Source: Vogesella margarita (GTDB taxonomy: Bacteria; Pseudomonadota; Gammaproteobacteria; Burkholderiales; Chromobacteriaceae). From it: a stretch of DNA of 64,000 nucleotides. Shown here in pieces: positions 51,399 through 60,950 of this stretch. Location: the NCBI RefSeq assembly GCF_028548475.1, contig NZ_JAQQLE010000009.1, forward strand, positions 62,001-126,000, given 5' to 3'. Below the pieces are notes generated by a model that did not search any database, was not told the DNA's origin, and worked only from the letters and a program-made list of their open reading frames with translations. A program made the translations under genes and the position numbers. The stretch's first letter is position 1, and each line of letters opens with the position of its first letter.

Positions 51399-51461
51399 CA
51401 TTCATCCTTCAAATACAAACGCCCCCGCGACTGGCGGAGGCGTCAAGGTTGGCCGCAACGC

Positions 51462-52241
51462 TCAGCGTGCGCCCGGTGCCTTCGAGACGTCGATACCGAA
51501 CCACTTCACCGAGATCTTCTTGAAGCTGCCGTCCTTGTGCAGGGCGTTCAGCGCGCCGTCCAGCGCCGCCTTGAACTTAGGATTGCCCTTGGCGAACGGG
51601 ATGCCCATCTGCGTCGCACTGCCCACCGCGGCGCCCGCCTTCAGCGGCAGCTTGGCTTCCTTGATCGCGAACGGGATCAGCAGGCTGTCGTTGATGCCGG
51701 CATCGATACGGCCGGTCGCCAGATCCTGGAAGATTTCCGGAGCCGACGGGTAGAACTTGGACTCGATGCTGCCCTGCGCCTTCACCATCTCGGCGTAGTT
51801 GCTGCCCTGGGTCACGCCCATCTTCTTGCCGGCGAGATCGGCCAGGCTCTTGAAGCTGCGGGTCTCGTTCTTGCGCACGATCAGCTGCGCGCTGGAGAGG
51901 GTATACGGCTGCGAGAAGTCGAACACTTCCTTGCGCTTGTCGGTGATCGACACCTGGTTCATCACCACGTCGAACTTGCCGCCCTGCAGGCCGGCCAGGA
52001 GGCCGCTCCACTCGCCGGTGATGAATTCCGGCTTCAGCTTCAGCTTCTGCGCCAGTGCCGCGCCCAGCTCCACCTCGAAACCGGTCAGCTTCTGGTCCTT
52101 GTCCTTGAAGTTGAACGGCGGGTAGGTACCTTCCAGTGCGATCTTCAGCGTGCCGCGCTGCTTCACGGTGTCCAGCAGATCGGCCGCGTAAACGTTGGCC
52201 GCCATGCCCAGCAACGTCAGGGTAAGCACTACTTTTTTCAT
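51462..52241 (-). CDS. amino acid ABC transporter substrate-binding protein (cystine-type candidate)
   Basis: 259-residue periplasmic family 3 binding protein. The signal peptide is MKKVVLTLTLLGMAANVYAA, and the fold motifs are GTLKIALEGTYPPFNFKDKD, LTGFEVELGAALAQKL, DVVMNQVSITDKRKEVFDFS and MGVTQGSNYAEMV with the C-terminal IGIPF-like MGIPFAKGNPKF. It resembles FliY/TcyJ-type cystine-binding proteins, though the ligand is inferred. It is first in the importer operon (binding protein, permease) and upstream of the PLP enzyme gene on the same strand. Confidence 0.9.
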   Translation of the reverse strand: MKKVVLTLTLLGMAANVYAADLLDTVKQRGTLKIALEGTYPPFNFKDKDQKLTGFEVELGAALAQKLKLKPEFITGEWSGLLAGLQGGKFDVVMNQVSITDKRKEVFDFSQPYTLSSAQLIVRKNETRSFKSLADLAGKKMGVTQGSNYAEMVKAQGSIESKFYPSAPEIFQDLATGRIDAGINDSLLIPFAIKEAKLPLKAGAAVGSATQMGIPFAKGNPKFKAALDGALNALHKDGSFKKISVKWFGIDVSKAPGAR

Positions 52242-52534
52242 TTTTTATTCCTTTTTGGTATTGATTTTAAAATCAATAAAACAGAAAGAACTATAACAAA
52301 GCCAACCGCTTTGCTCCAGCCTTGGCAGCGAATGAAAATGCATAAGCACATCACCAAAAGCGGATAACAGCGGTGCCGGGTCAGCGGCAATCCAGAGCGC
52401 GATTGTACGCAATATCCCGCGCGCTGGCGCGGCCGTGTTGCCTGTCAGCAGCACAGGACCGTTACGGCAATGAAAAAGCCCGGCTGGCAACCGGGCTTGC
52501 TGATGCCATCGCGGCCGGCATGGCCGCAAACGGC
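52242..52534. other. intergenic region between ychF and the importer operon
   Basis: About 290 bases. The first 90 are AT-rich (promoter side of the importer). The later part is GC-rich and holds the hairpin AAAAAGCCCGG-CTGG-CAACCGGGCTT at about 52469-52496, which can end ychF transcription. I recognise no gene here. Confidence 0.55.
52469..52497 (-). terminator. probable terminator of ychF
   Basis: Stem AAGCCCGG/CCGGGCTT with a short loop. On the minus strand the A-tract becomes TTTTT after the stem. It lies 38 bp past the ychF stop. Confidence 0.75.
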
Positions 52535-53626
52535 TTAGACGTTGAACAGGAAGTTCAGCACATCGCCGTCCTGTACCACGTAGTCCTTGCCTTCGGCACG
52601 CATCTTGCCGGCCTCCTTCGCCTTGGCTTCGCCGCCGTAGGCAACGAAATCGGCGTAGGAGATGGTCTGCGCGCGGATGAAGCCGCGTTCGAAGTCGGTG
52701 TGGATCACGCCGGCCGCCTGCGGCGCGGTGTCGCCGACGTGGATGGTCCAGGCGCGCACTTCCTTCACCCCGGCGGTGAAGTAGGTCTGCAGACCCAAGA
52801 GCTTGTAGCCGGTGCGGATCAGGCGATTGAGGCCCGGTTCTTCCAGGCCCATGTCGGCCAGGAACTCCGCCTTGTCGGCGTCGTCGAGGTCGGCGATCTC
52901 GCTCTCGATGGCGGCACACAGCGCCACTACCGGCGCGCCTTCAGCCTCGGCCAACGCCTTCAGCTTGTCCAGGTGCGGGTTGTTCTCGAAGCCGTCTTCC
53001 GCCACGTTGGCGACGTACATCGCCGGCTTGATGGTCAGCAGGCACAGCGGCTTGAGCAGCGCGATCTCGTCCGCGTCCAGCTTCATGCTGCGTACCGGCT
53101 TGCCTTCGTTCAGGTGCGGCATCAGTTTTTCCAGCAGCGCCACCAGCTTCTGCGCGTCCTTGTCGCCGGCACGGGCCTTCTTGCCGTCACGGATGATGGC
53201 TTTTTCCACCGCCGACATGTCGGCCAGCGCCAGTTCGGTGCCGATGGTTTCCAGGTCGGCGATCGGGTCGACACGACCGGCAACGTGCACCACGTTGTCG
53301 TCGTCAAAGCAGCGCACCACGTTGACGATGGCGTCGGTCTCGCGGATGTTGGCCAGGAACTTATTGCCCAGGCCCTCGCCCTTGGAGGCGCCAGCCACCA
53401 GACCGGCGATGTCGACGAATTCGACGATGGCCGGCTGGGTCTTCTGCGGGTTGACGATCTTGCACAGCTCGTCCAGGCGCGGATCCGGCACTTCCACGAT
53501 GCCGACGTTAGGCTCGATGGTGCAGAACGGATAGTTGGCCGCTTCGATACCGGCCTTGGTCAGTGCATTGAACAGGGTGGACTTGCCGACGTTGGGCAGA
53601 CCGACGATACCGCATTTCAGACTCAT
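52535..53626 (-). CDS. ychF: redox-regulated ATPase YchF
   Basis: 363-residue Obg-family P-loop NTPase that prefers ATP and associates with ribosomes; it has the same length as E. coli YchF. It shows the Walker [60 protein letters not shown], a coiled coil in the middle, and the C-terminal TGS domain ([21 protein letters not shown] to the end FNV). The start is ATG 53626; the open frame extends 20 codons upstream without support. It is downstream of pth in the usual prs-rplY-pth-ychF order. Confidence 0.96.
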   Translation of the reverse strand: MSLKCGIVGLPNVGKSTLFNALTKAGIEAANYPFCTIEPNVGIVEVPDPRLDELCKIVNPQKTQPAIVEFVDIAGLVAGASKGEGLGNKFLANIRETDAIVNVVRCFDDDNVVHVAGRVDPIADLETIGTELALADMSAVEKAIIRDGKKARAGDKDAQKLVALLEKLMPHLNEGKPVRSMKLDADEIALLKPLCLLTIKPAMYVANVAEDGFENNPHLDKLKALAEAEGAPVVALCAAIESEIADLDDADKAEFLADMGLEEPGLNRLIRTGYKLLGLQTYFTAGVKEVRAWTIHVGDTAPQAAGVIHTDFERGFIRAQTISYADFVAYGGEAKAKEAGKMRAEGKDYVVQDGDVLNFLFNV

Positions 53627-53747
53627 GGGAATTCCTCGAATTTTCCGGCCTGCGCGCTGGGCGCCGCAGGCATTGACCGGTGGCATTGTACCACCTGGCC
53701 GATCATTTTTTGTGCACTCGGGCTTGGCCGCAGGCTGCGGCCAACGT

Positions 53748-54329
53748 TTACTTGGCGGCGGTGTGCAGCGTCTTCATCGCCGCCGCGCTGTTGCCGGCCA
53801 GCACGTCCGGCATCACCTGCAGCGCCTTGGCAATGGCATCGTCGATCGCCTGCTGCTCTTCGGCGCGCGCCTTTTTCAGCACGAAGTTGGCGACCTCGTT
53901 GCGGTCGCCGGGATGGCCGATGCCGATGCGCAGGCGCCAGAAATTGGGCGAACCCAGCTTGGCGATGATGTCCTTCAGGCCGTTGTGGCCGCCGTGGCCG
54001 CCGCCCTGCTTCAACCGCGCCGCGCCCGGCGGCAGGTCCAGCTCGTCGTGTACCACCAGGATTTCTTCCGGCGCGATCTTGTAGAAGCGCGCCAGCGCGC
54101 CCACCGCCTGGCCGGACAGGTTCATGTAGGTCATCGGCTTGAGCAGCCACAGCTCGCCTGCGGCCAAGGTGGCGCGCGATACCTCGCCGAAATACTTGCC
54201 CTCGCCACGCAGCGGTGCCTTGTGCTGCCAGGCCAGTTCGTCCACCAGCCAGAAGCCTGCGTTATGGCGCGTTCTTTCGTATTCCGGCCCGGGATTTCCC
54301 AGCCCCACCACCAGACGGATTGCCGACAT
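53748..54329 (-). CDS. pth: peptidyl-tRNA hydrolase
   Basis: 193-residue enzyme that releases peptides from prematurely dropped peptidyl-tRNA. It opens with [23 protein letters not shown] carrying the catalytic histidine. [32 protein letters not shown] with the catalytic aspartate, [20 protein letters not shown] and [10 protein letters not shown] follow. The start is ATG 54329. It sits between rplY and ychF in the conserved translation-linked gene group. Confidence 0.96.
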   Translation of the reverse strand: MSAIRLVVGLGNPGPEYERTRHNAGFWLVDELAWQHKAPLRGEGKYFGEVSRATLAAGELWLLKPMTYMNLSGQAVGALARFYKIAPEEILVVHDELDLPPGAARLKQGGGHGGHNGLKDIIAKLGSPNFWRLRIGIGHPGDRNEVANFVLKKARAEEQQAIDDAIAKALQVMPDVLAGNSAAAMKTLHTAAK

Positions 54330-54345
54330 TCTCTTGATCCCAACA

Positions 54346-54383
54346 ATGAAAAACCCGCTGCGGAGCGTATCAGCAGCGGGCCT
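54346..54383 (-). terminator. hairpin between rplY and pth
   Basis: On the minus strand GCCCGCTGCTG and CAGCAGCGGG-type arms around ATACGCTCC are followed by TTTTTC. It probably attenuates read-through from prs-rplY into pth. Confidence 0.65.
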
Positions 54384-54418
54384 CGTACCGCACCGTCAAA
54401 CGGTGAGGCGCTTAAGCA

Positions 54419-54706
54419 TTACACACGAATGAAGTCGATGTGCAGCACCAGTTGCTTGAACGGGTGGTTCTGGAAAGCAGCAACCTTGACTTGCTCTTTC
54501 TGACCGTCGATCACCAGATCCAGCACTTCGTTGTGGAAGGCTTCGGTTTTCAGTGCGTAGTACATGGTGTTGTGGTCCAGGGAGATGGACACGGCTTCCT
54601 TGCCTGCGCCGTAAACGACAGCAGGGGTTTGACCAGCGCGACGCAGGCGGCGGCTCGCACCAGTACCTTCCAGAACGCGCTTGGTAGCGATAACTTCGAT
54701 TGCCAT
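54419..54706 (-). CDS. rplY: 50S ribosomal protein L25, short form
   Basis: 95-residue 5S rRNA-binding ribosomal protein. It shows the family segments VLEGTGASRRLRRAGQTPAVVYG, MYYALKTEAFHNEVLDLVIDG and KQLVLHIDFIRV. It is the short form without the CTC C-terminal domain found in longer homologues. The start is ATG 54706 behind GGAG-like sequence. It lies 71 bp downstream of prs. Confidence 0.93.
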   Translation of the reverse strand: MAIEVIATKRVLEGTGASRRLRRAGQTPAVVYGAGKEAVSISLDHNTMYYALKTEAFHNEVLDLVIDGQKEQVKVAAFQNHPFKQLVLHIDFIRV

Positions 54707-54777
54707 TTGAATAACTCCAGTTAAGCTTTGCAGCTTGATTTAAATCTCCAGCCCACCGCGACCAGTGGGCTGAACGT

Positions 54778-55761
54778 TTACGGCAGGCAGGCGCCCGACG
54801 AAACCAGATCCTCATTGAAGAGGTAGGACACCGATTCTTCGTTGTTGATGCGACGCAGGGTTTCTGCGATCAGGCCACCAATCGATACCACGCGGATGCG
54901 GCTGCTCTGCTTGGCTTGCGCCGACAGCGGAATGGTATCGGTGATCACGACTTGGTCGATGTCCGAATTGTTGATGCGATCCACGGCCTGGCCGGAGAAG
55001 ATGGCGTGCGAGGCGTAGGCCAGCACGCGCTCGGCACCGCGCTCTTTCAGCGCGGAAGCGGCCTTGCACAGGGTGTTCGCGGTGTCGATCATGTCGTCGA
55101 CGATCAGGCAGGTACGGCCCTGCACGTCACCGATGATGTTCATCACTTCGGCCACGTTGGCCTTTGGACGACGCTTGTCGATGATCGCGAGATCGGTATT
55201 CAGCGCCTTGGCCACGGCACGGGCGCGGACCACGCCGCCCACGTCCGGGCTGACCACGATCAGGTCTTCGATGCGCTGCGAGCGGATGTCCTTCAGCAGT
55301 ACCGGGGTCGCGTACACGTTGTCCACCGGCATGTCGAAGAAGCCCTGGATCTGGTCGGCGTGCAGGTCGACGGTCAGCACGCGGTCGATGCCGGCGCTGG
55401 TCAGCATGTTGGCCACCAGTTTGGCGGTGATCGGCACACGGGCGGAACGCGGACGACGATCCTGGCGCGCGTAACCGAAATACGGAATCGCGGCGGTAAT
55501 ACGACCGGCAGAGGCGCGCTTGAGCGCGTCAGCCATGGTCAGGATTTCCATCAGGTTGTCGTTGGTCGGCGCACAGGTCGACTGCAGGATGAACACGTCG
55601 CGACCGCGCACGTTTTCCAGCAGCTCCACCGCGACTTCACCATCGCTGAACTTGCCCACATCGGCGCGGCCGAGGGAAATATCGAGGTGCTTGACCACGT
55701 TTTGTGCAAGTTCCGGATTTGCGGTACCGGTGAAGACCATCAAACTATCGTATGCAGCCAT
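54778..55761 (-). CDS. prs: ribose-phosphate pyrophosphokinase
   Basis: 327-residue enzyme that makes PRPP from ribose-5-phosphate and ATP for nucleotide, His and Trp synthesis. It shows [22 protein letters not shown], the ATP flexible-loop region [22 protein letters not shown], the metal-site [12 protein letters not shown], and the PRPP loop [20 protein letters not shown]. The start is ATG 55761. It lies downstream of the two tRNA-Gln genes, with a terminator-like hairpin in between, so it may also have its own promoter. Confidence 0.97.
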   Translation of the reverse strand: MAAYDSLMVFTGTANPELAQNVVKHLDISLGRADVGKFSDGEVAVELLENVRGRDVFILQSTCAPTNDNLMEILTMADALKRASAGRITAAIPYFGYARQDRRPRSARVPITAKLVANMLTSAGIDRVLTVDLHADQIQGFFDMPVDNVYATPVLLKDIRSQRIEDLIVVSPDVGGVVRARAVAKALNTDLAIIDKRRPKANVAEVMNIIGDVQGRTCLIVDDMIDTANTLCKAASALKERGAERVLAYASHAIFSGQAVDRINNSDIDQVVITDTIPLSAQAKQSSRIRVVSIGGLIAETLRRINNEESVSYLFNEDLVSSGACLP

Positions 55762-55794
55762 AATAAAAGAATTGCCTTAAATCGGTAGATAAAG

Positions 55795-55829
55795 AAAAAG
55801 CGTGTAAGGAGCCTTACACGCTTTTTTTC
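55795..55829. terminator. bidirectional hairpin between prs and tRNA-Gln
   Basis: AAAAAGCGTGTAAGG-AGC-CTTACACGCTTTTTTT, with strong stem and T-tracts on both strands. It ends the tRNA transcript upstream of prs, so prs would then need a promoter in the ~30 bp leader or partial read-through. Confidence 0.85.
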
Positions 55830-55849
55830 TTAGTTTACTCTCGTAAGCC

Positions 55850-55926
55850 TGGCTGAGGAGGAAGGATTCGAACCTTCGCATGCCGGAATCAAAATCCGGT
55901 GCCTTAACCAACTTGGCGACTCCCCA
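55850..55926 (-). tRNA. tRNA-Gln (anticodon TTG), copy 2
   Basis: 77-nt cloverleaf. It has a 7-bp acceptor stem (TGGGGAG/CTCCTCA), an anticodon arm CCGGA-TTTTGAT-TCCGG with TTG, a T-arm with GGTTCGAATCC, discriminator G and encoded CCA. It is identical to the copy at 55951-56027, 24 bp upstream. Confidence 0.96.
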
Positions 55927-55950
55927 GTATTCTTTAATTGTGCAGTGTTT

Positions 55951-56027
55951 TGGCTGAGGAGGAAGGATTCGAACCTTCGCATGCCGGAATCAAAATCCGG
56001 TGCCTTAACCAACTTGGCGACTCCCCA
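55951..56027 (-). tRNA. tRNA-Gln (anticodon TTG), copy 1
   Basis: 77-nt tRNA gene with encoded CCA, starting 10 bp after the ispE stop. It has the same sequence and structure as the next copy. The lolB-ispE-tRNA-Gln-prs order is common in betaproteobacteria, and cotranscription with ispE is likely. Confidence 0.96.
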
Positions 56028-56036
56028 GTAACCCTG

Positions 56037-56891
56037 CTATTCCCTGTCAAACATCGGATGTGCTGCCAACCCCTTGGCAACAAAGCCGCTGAATCGTGAC
56101 GACAAGGACTGATATACTGTTTTTGCTTGATCTTCGTTACCGCATTCCAGAAATACACAGGCTCCGGAACCGGTCATCAACGGCGAGCCACATTCTCTTA
56201 ATGCGCTCAAGGCTTCATTTACCGCTGGATACATTTGGCAAACAACGCTTTGCAAATCGTTTTGTTTTTGCGGCGTCGTTGCTAGGGTTCGCATTGTGGA
56301 GAAACTGACTGCCCCTGTCAACACCTGACGTGAAAATTCCTTGAAAACCGTCGCCGTCGGTACATGCACTGTTGGATGCAACACCACATACCAGGCTTCC
56401 GGCAGACTGATTTCGCTCAATTGTTCGCCGATACCGGTGGCGCGCGCATTGCGCCCGAAAATGAACACCGGCACGTCCGCCCCCAGCCGCACCCCCAGCT
56501 GCATCAGCGCCTCACGCGACAGGCCGCAGCCCCACAGGCGGTTGAGCGCCAGCAGCACGGTCGCCGCGTCGGAGGAGCCGCCGCCTAGGCCACCGCCCAT
56601 CGGGATGCGCTTGTGCAGGCGCAGGCTGGCGCCTTGCGTGCTGCCGCTGGCCTGCTGCAACAGCCGCGCCGCGCGCACGGTGAGATCGCTGTCCGCCGGC
56701 ACACCGGTAATCGGGTTCAGCAGCACGATGTCGCCATCGTCGCGTACGGCGATGTCGATGCTGTCGCACAGGTCGATGAAGCGAAAATCGCTGTCCAGCA
56801 GGTGGTAGCCATCGTCACGCTTGCCGGTGATCAGCAGGTTGAGGTTGAGCTTGGCCGGTGCCGGAAAGCTCTGGAACACGGGTTCGGTCAT
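56037..56891 (-). CDS. ispE: 4-diphosphocytidyl-2-C-methyl-D-erythritol kinase
   Basis: 284-residue GHMP kinase of the MEP isoprenoid pathway. It shows FPAPAKLNLNLLITGKRDDGYH with the substrate-binding lysine, the ATP loop IPMGGGLGGGSSDAATVLLAL, GADVPVFIFGRNARATGIGE and the motif-3 equivalent PLMTGSGACVFLEC. The start is ATG 56891, which overlaps the lolB stop as ATGA; the longer open frame upstream is antisense-biased lolB overlap. The 3' part is slightly AT-richer than the 5' part. Confidence 0.96.
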   Translation of the reverse strand: MTEPVFQSFPAPAKLNLNLLITGKRDDGYHLLDSDFRFIDLCDSIDIAVRDDGDIVLLNPITGVPADSDLTVRAARLLQQASGSTQGASLRLHKRIPMGGGLGGGSSDAATVLLALNRLWGCGLSREALMQLGVRLGADVPVFIFGRNARATGIGEQLSEISLPEAWYVVLHPTVHVPTATVFKEFSRQVLTGAVSFSTMRTLATTPQKQNDLQSVVCQMYPAVNEALSALRECGSPLMTGSGACVFLECGNEDQAKTVYQSLSSRFSGFVAKGLAAHPMFDRE

Positions 56892-57478
56892 GGTGCAGGA
56901 AGGACGGTATCGGATTGCAGGGGAACGAACTGGCGCCAGTCGGACAGCACCAGGCGGATGCTCAACCCCTCGCGCTCCAGCTCGACGCGGCGTGGCTGCG
57001 CAGGGTTGGCCGCATCGCGGTGGATGCGGATCAGCCAGCCCTGCTGTAGCAGGTGGCCTTCCGGGGTGGTGGTGTAGGGAATCAGCGGCGCCGGGTGGCC
57101 GCGCACCCACCACACCAGATTGGCCAGCGGCAGCGGCCAGCCCAGCTGGCGCTCGGTCAGCGTCTCGACATCGCTGGCGAACTGCTCCTGGCCGTCGGCC
57201 AGCAGGGTGACGCCGTGGCTGTCGCGGTGCAGGCTGGCCACGGTATTGCCCACCGGCGTCCTGATCGCCAGTTGGTCGTCGTCCGGCGTGTGCTGCCAGT
57301 CAAAACCGGCGACATGGCCCTTGCCGTCCAGATTCACCGCCAGCCGTCCCCCGACATCGAAGGGCTGGTCCCGCACCAGCGGCTGCAGTGGCGCGGCACT
57401 GGATGGCACCTCCTGGAACGAGGCGCAGCCGGCGAGCAGCCACAGCGGCAGCAGCAGTAACAGCCAGCGTACGATCAT
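56888..57478 (-). CDS. lolB: outer-membrane lipoprotein insertion protein LolB
   Basis: 196-residue outer-membrane lipoprotein that receives lipoproteins from LolA and inserts them in the outer membrane. The signal peptide MIVRWLLLLLPLWLLAGC ends in the lipobox LAGC. The LolA/LolB-type beta-barrel shows DVGGRLAVNLDGKGHVAGFDWQ, VGNTVASLHRDSHGVTLLAD, and LGWPLPLANLVWWVRGHPAP. It overlaps ispE by 4 bp and the TPR lipoprotein gene stop by 4 bp, so the three form one operon. Confidence 0.93.
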   Translation of the reverse strand: MIVRWLLLLLPLWLLAGCASFQEVPSSAAPLQPLVRDQPFDVGGRLAVNLDGKGHVAGFDWQHTPDDDQLAIRTPVGNTVASLHRDSHGVTLLADGQEQFASDVETLTERQLGWPLPLANLVWWVRGHPAPLIPYTTTPEGHLLQQGWLIRIHRDAANPAQPRRVELEREGLSIRLVLSDWRQFVPLQSDTVLPAP

Positions 57479-59232
57479 GGCAGCAGGCGTTGCAGGGTTT
57501 CACGCAGCACCGGGTGATCCGGCTCCTTCTTGCGCGCCTCGGCCCACACCTTGCGCGCCTCGTCGAGACGCCCCGACTGCCACAGCACCTCGCCCAGATG
57601 GGCGGCCACCTCGGCGTCCGGCATGCTGGCGTAGGACGTCTGCAGGTATTGCAACGCCTGCTCCAGCTTGCCGAGCTTGTAGTACACCCAGCCCAGGCTG
57701 TCGAGGATCATCGGGTCGTCCGGAGCCGCCTGGTGTGCCTTCTCCACGTAGGCCAGCGCCTCGCGGTAGCGGGTAGTGTGGTTGCTGAGCGCGTAGCCCA
57801 GCGCATTCATCGCGTGCACGTGGTCAGGCACCAGTTCCAGCACCTGCAGCAGGTCTTTTTCCGCCAGCGGAAACTGTCCGTCCTGCTCCGACAGCAGCGC
57901 GCGGTCGTACAGCAGTTCGGTGGCACGCGGCTGGCGCTGCAGTCCCTGGTTCAGCAACGTCATCGCCTGCGCGCGGTCGCCGGCATTCTTGGCGATCTGC
58001 GCCTGCAGCGCGACCACCCGCACCAGCTGGTTGCCGTCGCCGGTCAGAGGCTGCAGATCGTTGATCGCCTGCTGCCAGTTGCCGCCCTCGGCGTCCAGCT
58101 GCGCCAGACGCAGCCGTGCCGGCAGGTAATTCTCGCCCTGCCCCACTTGCTGGTACCAGTGACGCGCCTGTTGCGACTGTTTCTGTTCGTCCGCCAGCTG
58201 CCCCAGGGTGTAGCGCAGGGAGTCGGCATCGGCGTAACCGGCCTGCAGCGCGGCCTCCAGCTGACGGCGCGCCAGCGGCAGGTTGCCGTTCTGGAATGCC
58301 AGCAGGCCGGCCATGTTCAGCAGTTCCGCCTGTTTCGGGTATTGTTGCAGCGCCTTTTCGGCGTGGCGCTGTGCGTCGGCGTAGCGCTTCTCGCTCGCCA
58401 GCAGCCGCACCATGGTCAGGTTCAATTCCAGGCTGGCGGCGGGGCGCAGCTGCAGTTGCGCCTGCAGGAAATCGATGGCGGAGGGCACCGAGTGGCGACG
58501 CAGGCGATCGACCTGCCACAGCAGCGGCAGGTCCCATTTCGGGGCAATCTGGGCGAGACGGGCGAACTCCTTGTCGACCTCGGCCTGCTCGCCGGCCTCG
58601 GCGGCCACCGCCAGGTGGGCGAAGCGCGCTTCCGGCAGTTCCGGATAGCGTTCGGCGAGGTCGCTGACCAGTTTCGCCGCGGCGACCCGGTCCGGCTGGC
58701 GCGCCAGCAGGCGTGCCAGCTGCACGAAGATGGCGCCGGCGCGCGCCGGTTGTCGCGCCAGCATGCCTTCCACCAGCGGCTGGCTTTCCGCCAGCTTGCC
58801 GGCGCGCAGCAGCGCGATCAGCAGCTGCTCGCGCGCCGAATCGGCATCCGGGTCCAGCTCGATCCACAGGGCCAGCGCCTCGGAGGCCTGCCGCACGTTG
58901 CCGGAGAACATCGCGAATTCGGAGGCGCGTTGCGCCACGCGCGGGTCGCGGGTTTCGCGCGCCAGTTGCAGGTAGGTTTCGGCGGCGACACCGGCGCCGC
59001 CGCGCTGCACCACGATCTCGCCGGCCAGCAGGCCGTACAGCCACTCCTCGCTCAGCTCCAGCTTGGGAATGCGCGGGTTGTCGACCGCTTCCGCCTCGAC
59101 CGCCTCGTCGGCGAGATCCTCGGCCACCGCCTCGGCGCTGACGGTCGTCGCGGGAGGCGCGTGCGGAATACTGGCGCAGGCGGCCAGGGCAAGGGGAGCG
59201 AGTGCTGCGGCGATACGGAGTAGTGCGTTCAT
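57475..59232 (-). CDS. tetratricopeptide-repeat lipoprotein
   Basis: 585-residue predicted lipoprotein (signal MNALLRIAAALAPLALAAC, with LAAC as lipobox). An acidic linker follows, then about 12 TPR-like helical pairs that cover the rest. Well-formed units include ALQQYPKQAELLNMAGLLAF, MNALGYALSNHTTRYREALAYVEKAHQAAPDDPMILDSLG and YKLGKLEQALQYLQTSYASMPDAEVAAHLGEVLWQSGR. Such proteins precede lolB-ispE in many betaproteobacteria; the function is unknown but probably envelope-related scaffolding. I chose ATG 59232, six bases after AGG; ATG 59247 is an alternative. Confidence 0.88.
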   Translation of the reverse strand: MNALLRIAAALAPLALAACASIPHAPPATTVSAEAVAEDLADEAVEAEAVDNPRIPKLELSEEWLYGLLAGEIVVQRGGAGVAAETYLQLARETRDPRVAQRASEFAMFSGNVRQASEALALWIELDPDADSAREQLLIALLRAGKLAESQPLVEGMLARQPARAGAIFVQLARLLARQPDRVAAAKLVSDLAERYPELPEARFAHLAVAAEAGEQAEVDKEFARLAQIAPKWDLPLLWQVDRLRRHSVPSAIDFLQAQLQLRPAASLELNLTMVRLLASEKRYADAQRHAEKALQQYPKQAELLNMAGLLAFQNGNLPLARRQLEAALQAGYADADSLRYTLGQLADEQKQSQQARHWYQQVGQGENYLPARLRLAQLDAEGGNWQQAINDLQPLTGDGNQLVRVVALQAQIAKNAGDRAQAMTLLNQGLQRQPRATELLYDRALLSEQDGQFPLAEKDLLQVLELVPDHVHAMNALGYALSNHTTRYREALAYVEKAHQAAPDDPMILDSLGWVYYKLGKLEQALQYLQTSYASMPDAEVAAHLGEVLWQSGRLDEARKVWAEARKKEPDHPVLRETLQRLLP

Positions 59233-59311
59233 GCTTGGCCTAAACATCGGTTCAGACGGGTAGAATACCACGCCCATTCGTTTAATCATGCTCACGGCAA
59301 GGAAAACTGCA

Positions 59312-60127
59312 ATGCCGGAATTGCCAGAAGTCGAAACCACCTGTCGCGGCATCGCGCCCCTGCTGCTGCACGCCACCATCCGTGACGTGATCGTGCGCGA
59401 TGCGCGCCTGCGCTGGCCGGTGCCGCCGGATCTTGCGGCCAACCTTGCCGGCCGCCGTGTGCTCGGCATCAGCCGCCGCGCCAAGTACCTGCTCGTCGAC
59501 TTCGAACACGGCACGCTGATCCTGCACCTGGGCATGTCCGGCAGCCTGCGCTTCGTGGCGCCGGGCACACCGCCGGAAAAGCATGACCATGTAGACATCG
59601 ACCTGGGGCAAACGGTTCTGCGCTATCGCGATCCGCGCCGTTTCGGCGCCATCCTGTGGCAGCAGGGGCCGGTGGAAGCCCACCCGCTGCTGGCCAAGCT
59701 GGGGCCGGAGCCGCTGTCCTACGCCTTCGACGGCGCGGTGCTGCAGCAGGCGCTCCGTCGCCGCGGCAGCGCCATCAAGCTGGCGATCATGGACAACCAC
59801 GTGGTGGTCGGCGTCGGCAACATCTACGCCAACGAGGCGCTGTTCCACGCCGGCATCCACCCGGCCCGCGCCGCCAACGGCCTCAGCGGCGAGGAGTGCG
59901 CGCGGCTGGCCGCCGAGATCAAGGCGGTGCTGGCGCGCGCCATCGACGCCGGCGGCAGCACGTTGCGCGACTTTGTCGACGCCAAGGGGAAACCGGGCTA
60001 CTTCCAGCAAAGCTACATGGTCTACGGCCGCCGCGACCTGCCCTGCCACGTCTGCGGCAGCCTGATCCGCGAGCTGCGCCAGGGACAGCGCAGCTCCTGC
60101 TTTTGCCCGCATTGCCAGCCGTGTTAA
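59312..60127 (+). CDS. mutM: formamidopyrimidine-DNA glycosylase
   Basis: 271-residue base-excision repair enzyme that removes 8-oxoguanine and FaPy lesions. It begins [18 protein letters not shown], in which the N-terminal Pro2 is the nucleophile and Glu3 the proton donor. The H2TH region reads [22 protein letters not shown], and the C-terminal zinc finger has [11 protein letters not shown] and [10 protein letters not shown] chose ATG 59312 because Pro must be residue 2; an in-frame start 24 bases earlier would block this. It is divergent from the TPR lipoprotein gene. A half-like copy of the GCGGCCAACCTTG motif occurs inside the coding sequence around 59437. Confidence 0.97.
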   Translation: MPELPEVETTCRGIAPLLLHATIRDVIVRDARLRWPVPPDLAANLAGRRVLGISRRAKYLLVDFEHGTLILHLGMSGSLRFVAPGTPPEKHDHVDIDLGQTVLRYRDPRRFGAILWQQGPVEAHPLLAKLGPEPLSYAFDGAVLQQALRRRGSAIKLAIMDNHVVVGVGNIYANEALFHAGIHPARAANGLSGEECARLAAEIKAVLARAIDAGGSTLRDFVDAKGKPGYFQQSYMVYGRRDLPCHVCGSLIRELRQGQRSSCFCPHCQPC

Positions 60128-60161
60128 ATTGCGCCGCGTCGCCTGACTGATAAAGCCCATC

Positions 60162-60950
60162 GTGCATCGTCCCACCTCCTGGCCTACCCGCCTGCTCCGC
60201 CTCGGCCGCCTCGGCATGCACTTGCTGCGCGGCCTGCTGGTGATCGCCACCCGCTATCCGCACCTGTCGCAACCGGCCCGCGCGGTGATCACCCAGCGCT
60301 GGTCGCGGCACCTGCTACACATCCTGGCGATCAAGGTGCGCGTCCACGGTACGCCGCCGGCGGTGTATCCGGCCAACACGCTGGTGGTCGCCAACCACGT
60401 GTCGTGGCTGGACATCTTCGCGCTCAACAGCGTCACCGTGTCGCGCTTCGTGGCCAAGAAGGAGCTGCGCGACTGGCCACTGGCCGGTTTCCTAATCAAG
60501 AGCGCCGGCACCCTGTTCATCGACCGCAACAACCGCCGCGATGCCAGCCGCGTCAACGAACAGCTGGCCAAAGCCCTGCTGGACGGCGGCTGCATGGCGG
60601 TGTTCCCGGAGGCCACCACCTCCGACGGCCGCAGCCTGCTGCCGTTCAAGCCCTCGCTGTTCGAGGCCTCGCGCCTGGCGCACGCCACGGTGCAGCCGGT
60701 GGCGATCCGCTACCTGACCCCCGGCGGCCACTACTGCGCCGCCGCTGCCTACGCCGGCGACACCAGCTTCTGGCAGAGCCTATGCCTGATCCTGGCCTGC
60801 CGCGCCATGGTGGTGGAGCTGAACTACACCGCCGCCATCCCGCCCTACGACACCGCGCTGGCCAGCCGCTTCCAGCTGTCGGAAACCGCACGCGACGCCA
60901 TCCGCGACGCGCTGCAGCTGCCGGCCGAGCCCGTCGCCGCCGCCGAATAG
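60162..60950 (+). CDS. PlsC-family 1-acyl-glycerol-3-phosphate acyltransferase
   Basis: 262-residue membrane-associated acyltransferase. It carries the catalytic block NHVSWLDIFALNSV (NHxxxxD), the second block LFIDRNNRRDASRV, and the substrate block MAVFPEATTSDGRSLLPFKPSLF. VQPVAIRYLTP follows. These fit 1-acyl-sn-glycerol-3-phosphate acyltransferases; Neisseriales carry several paralogues (NlaA/NlaB type), so the exact acyl acceptor is uncertain. The start is GTG 60162. It is 34 bp downstream of mutM on the same strand. Confidence 0.87.
   Translation: MHRPTSWPTRLLRLGRLGMHLLRGLLVIATRYPHLSQPARAVITQRWSRHLLHILAIKVRVHGTPPAVYPANTLVVANHVSWLDIFALNSVTVSRFVAKKELRDWPLAGFLIKSAGTLFIDRNNRRDASRVNEQLAKALLDGGCMAVFPEATTSDGRSLLPFKPSLFEASRLAHATVQPVAIRYLTPGGHYCAAAAYAGDTSFWQSLCLILACRAMVVELNYTAAIPPYDTALASRFQLSETARDAIRDALQLPAEPVAAAE

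Noticed and set aside
54396..54815. A longer 139-codon minus-strand frame across rplY
   Set aside because: It is out of frame with the L25 motifs, and its translation is a low-quality mix of the rplY leader and prs end.
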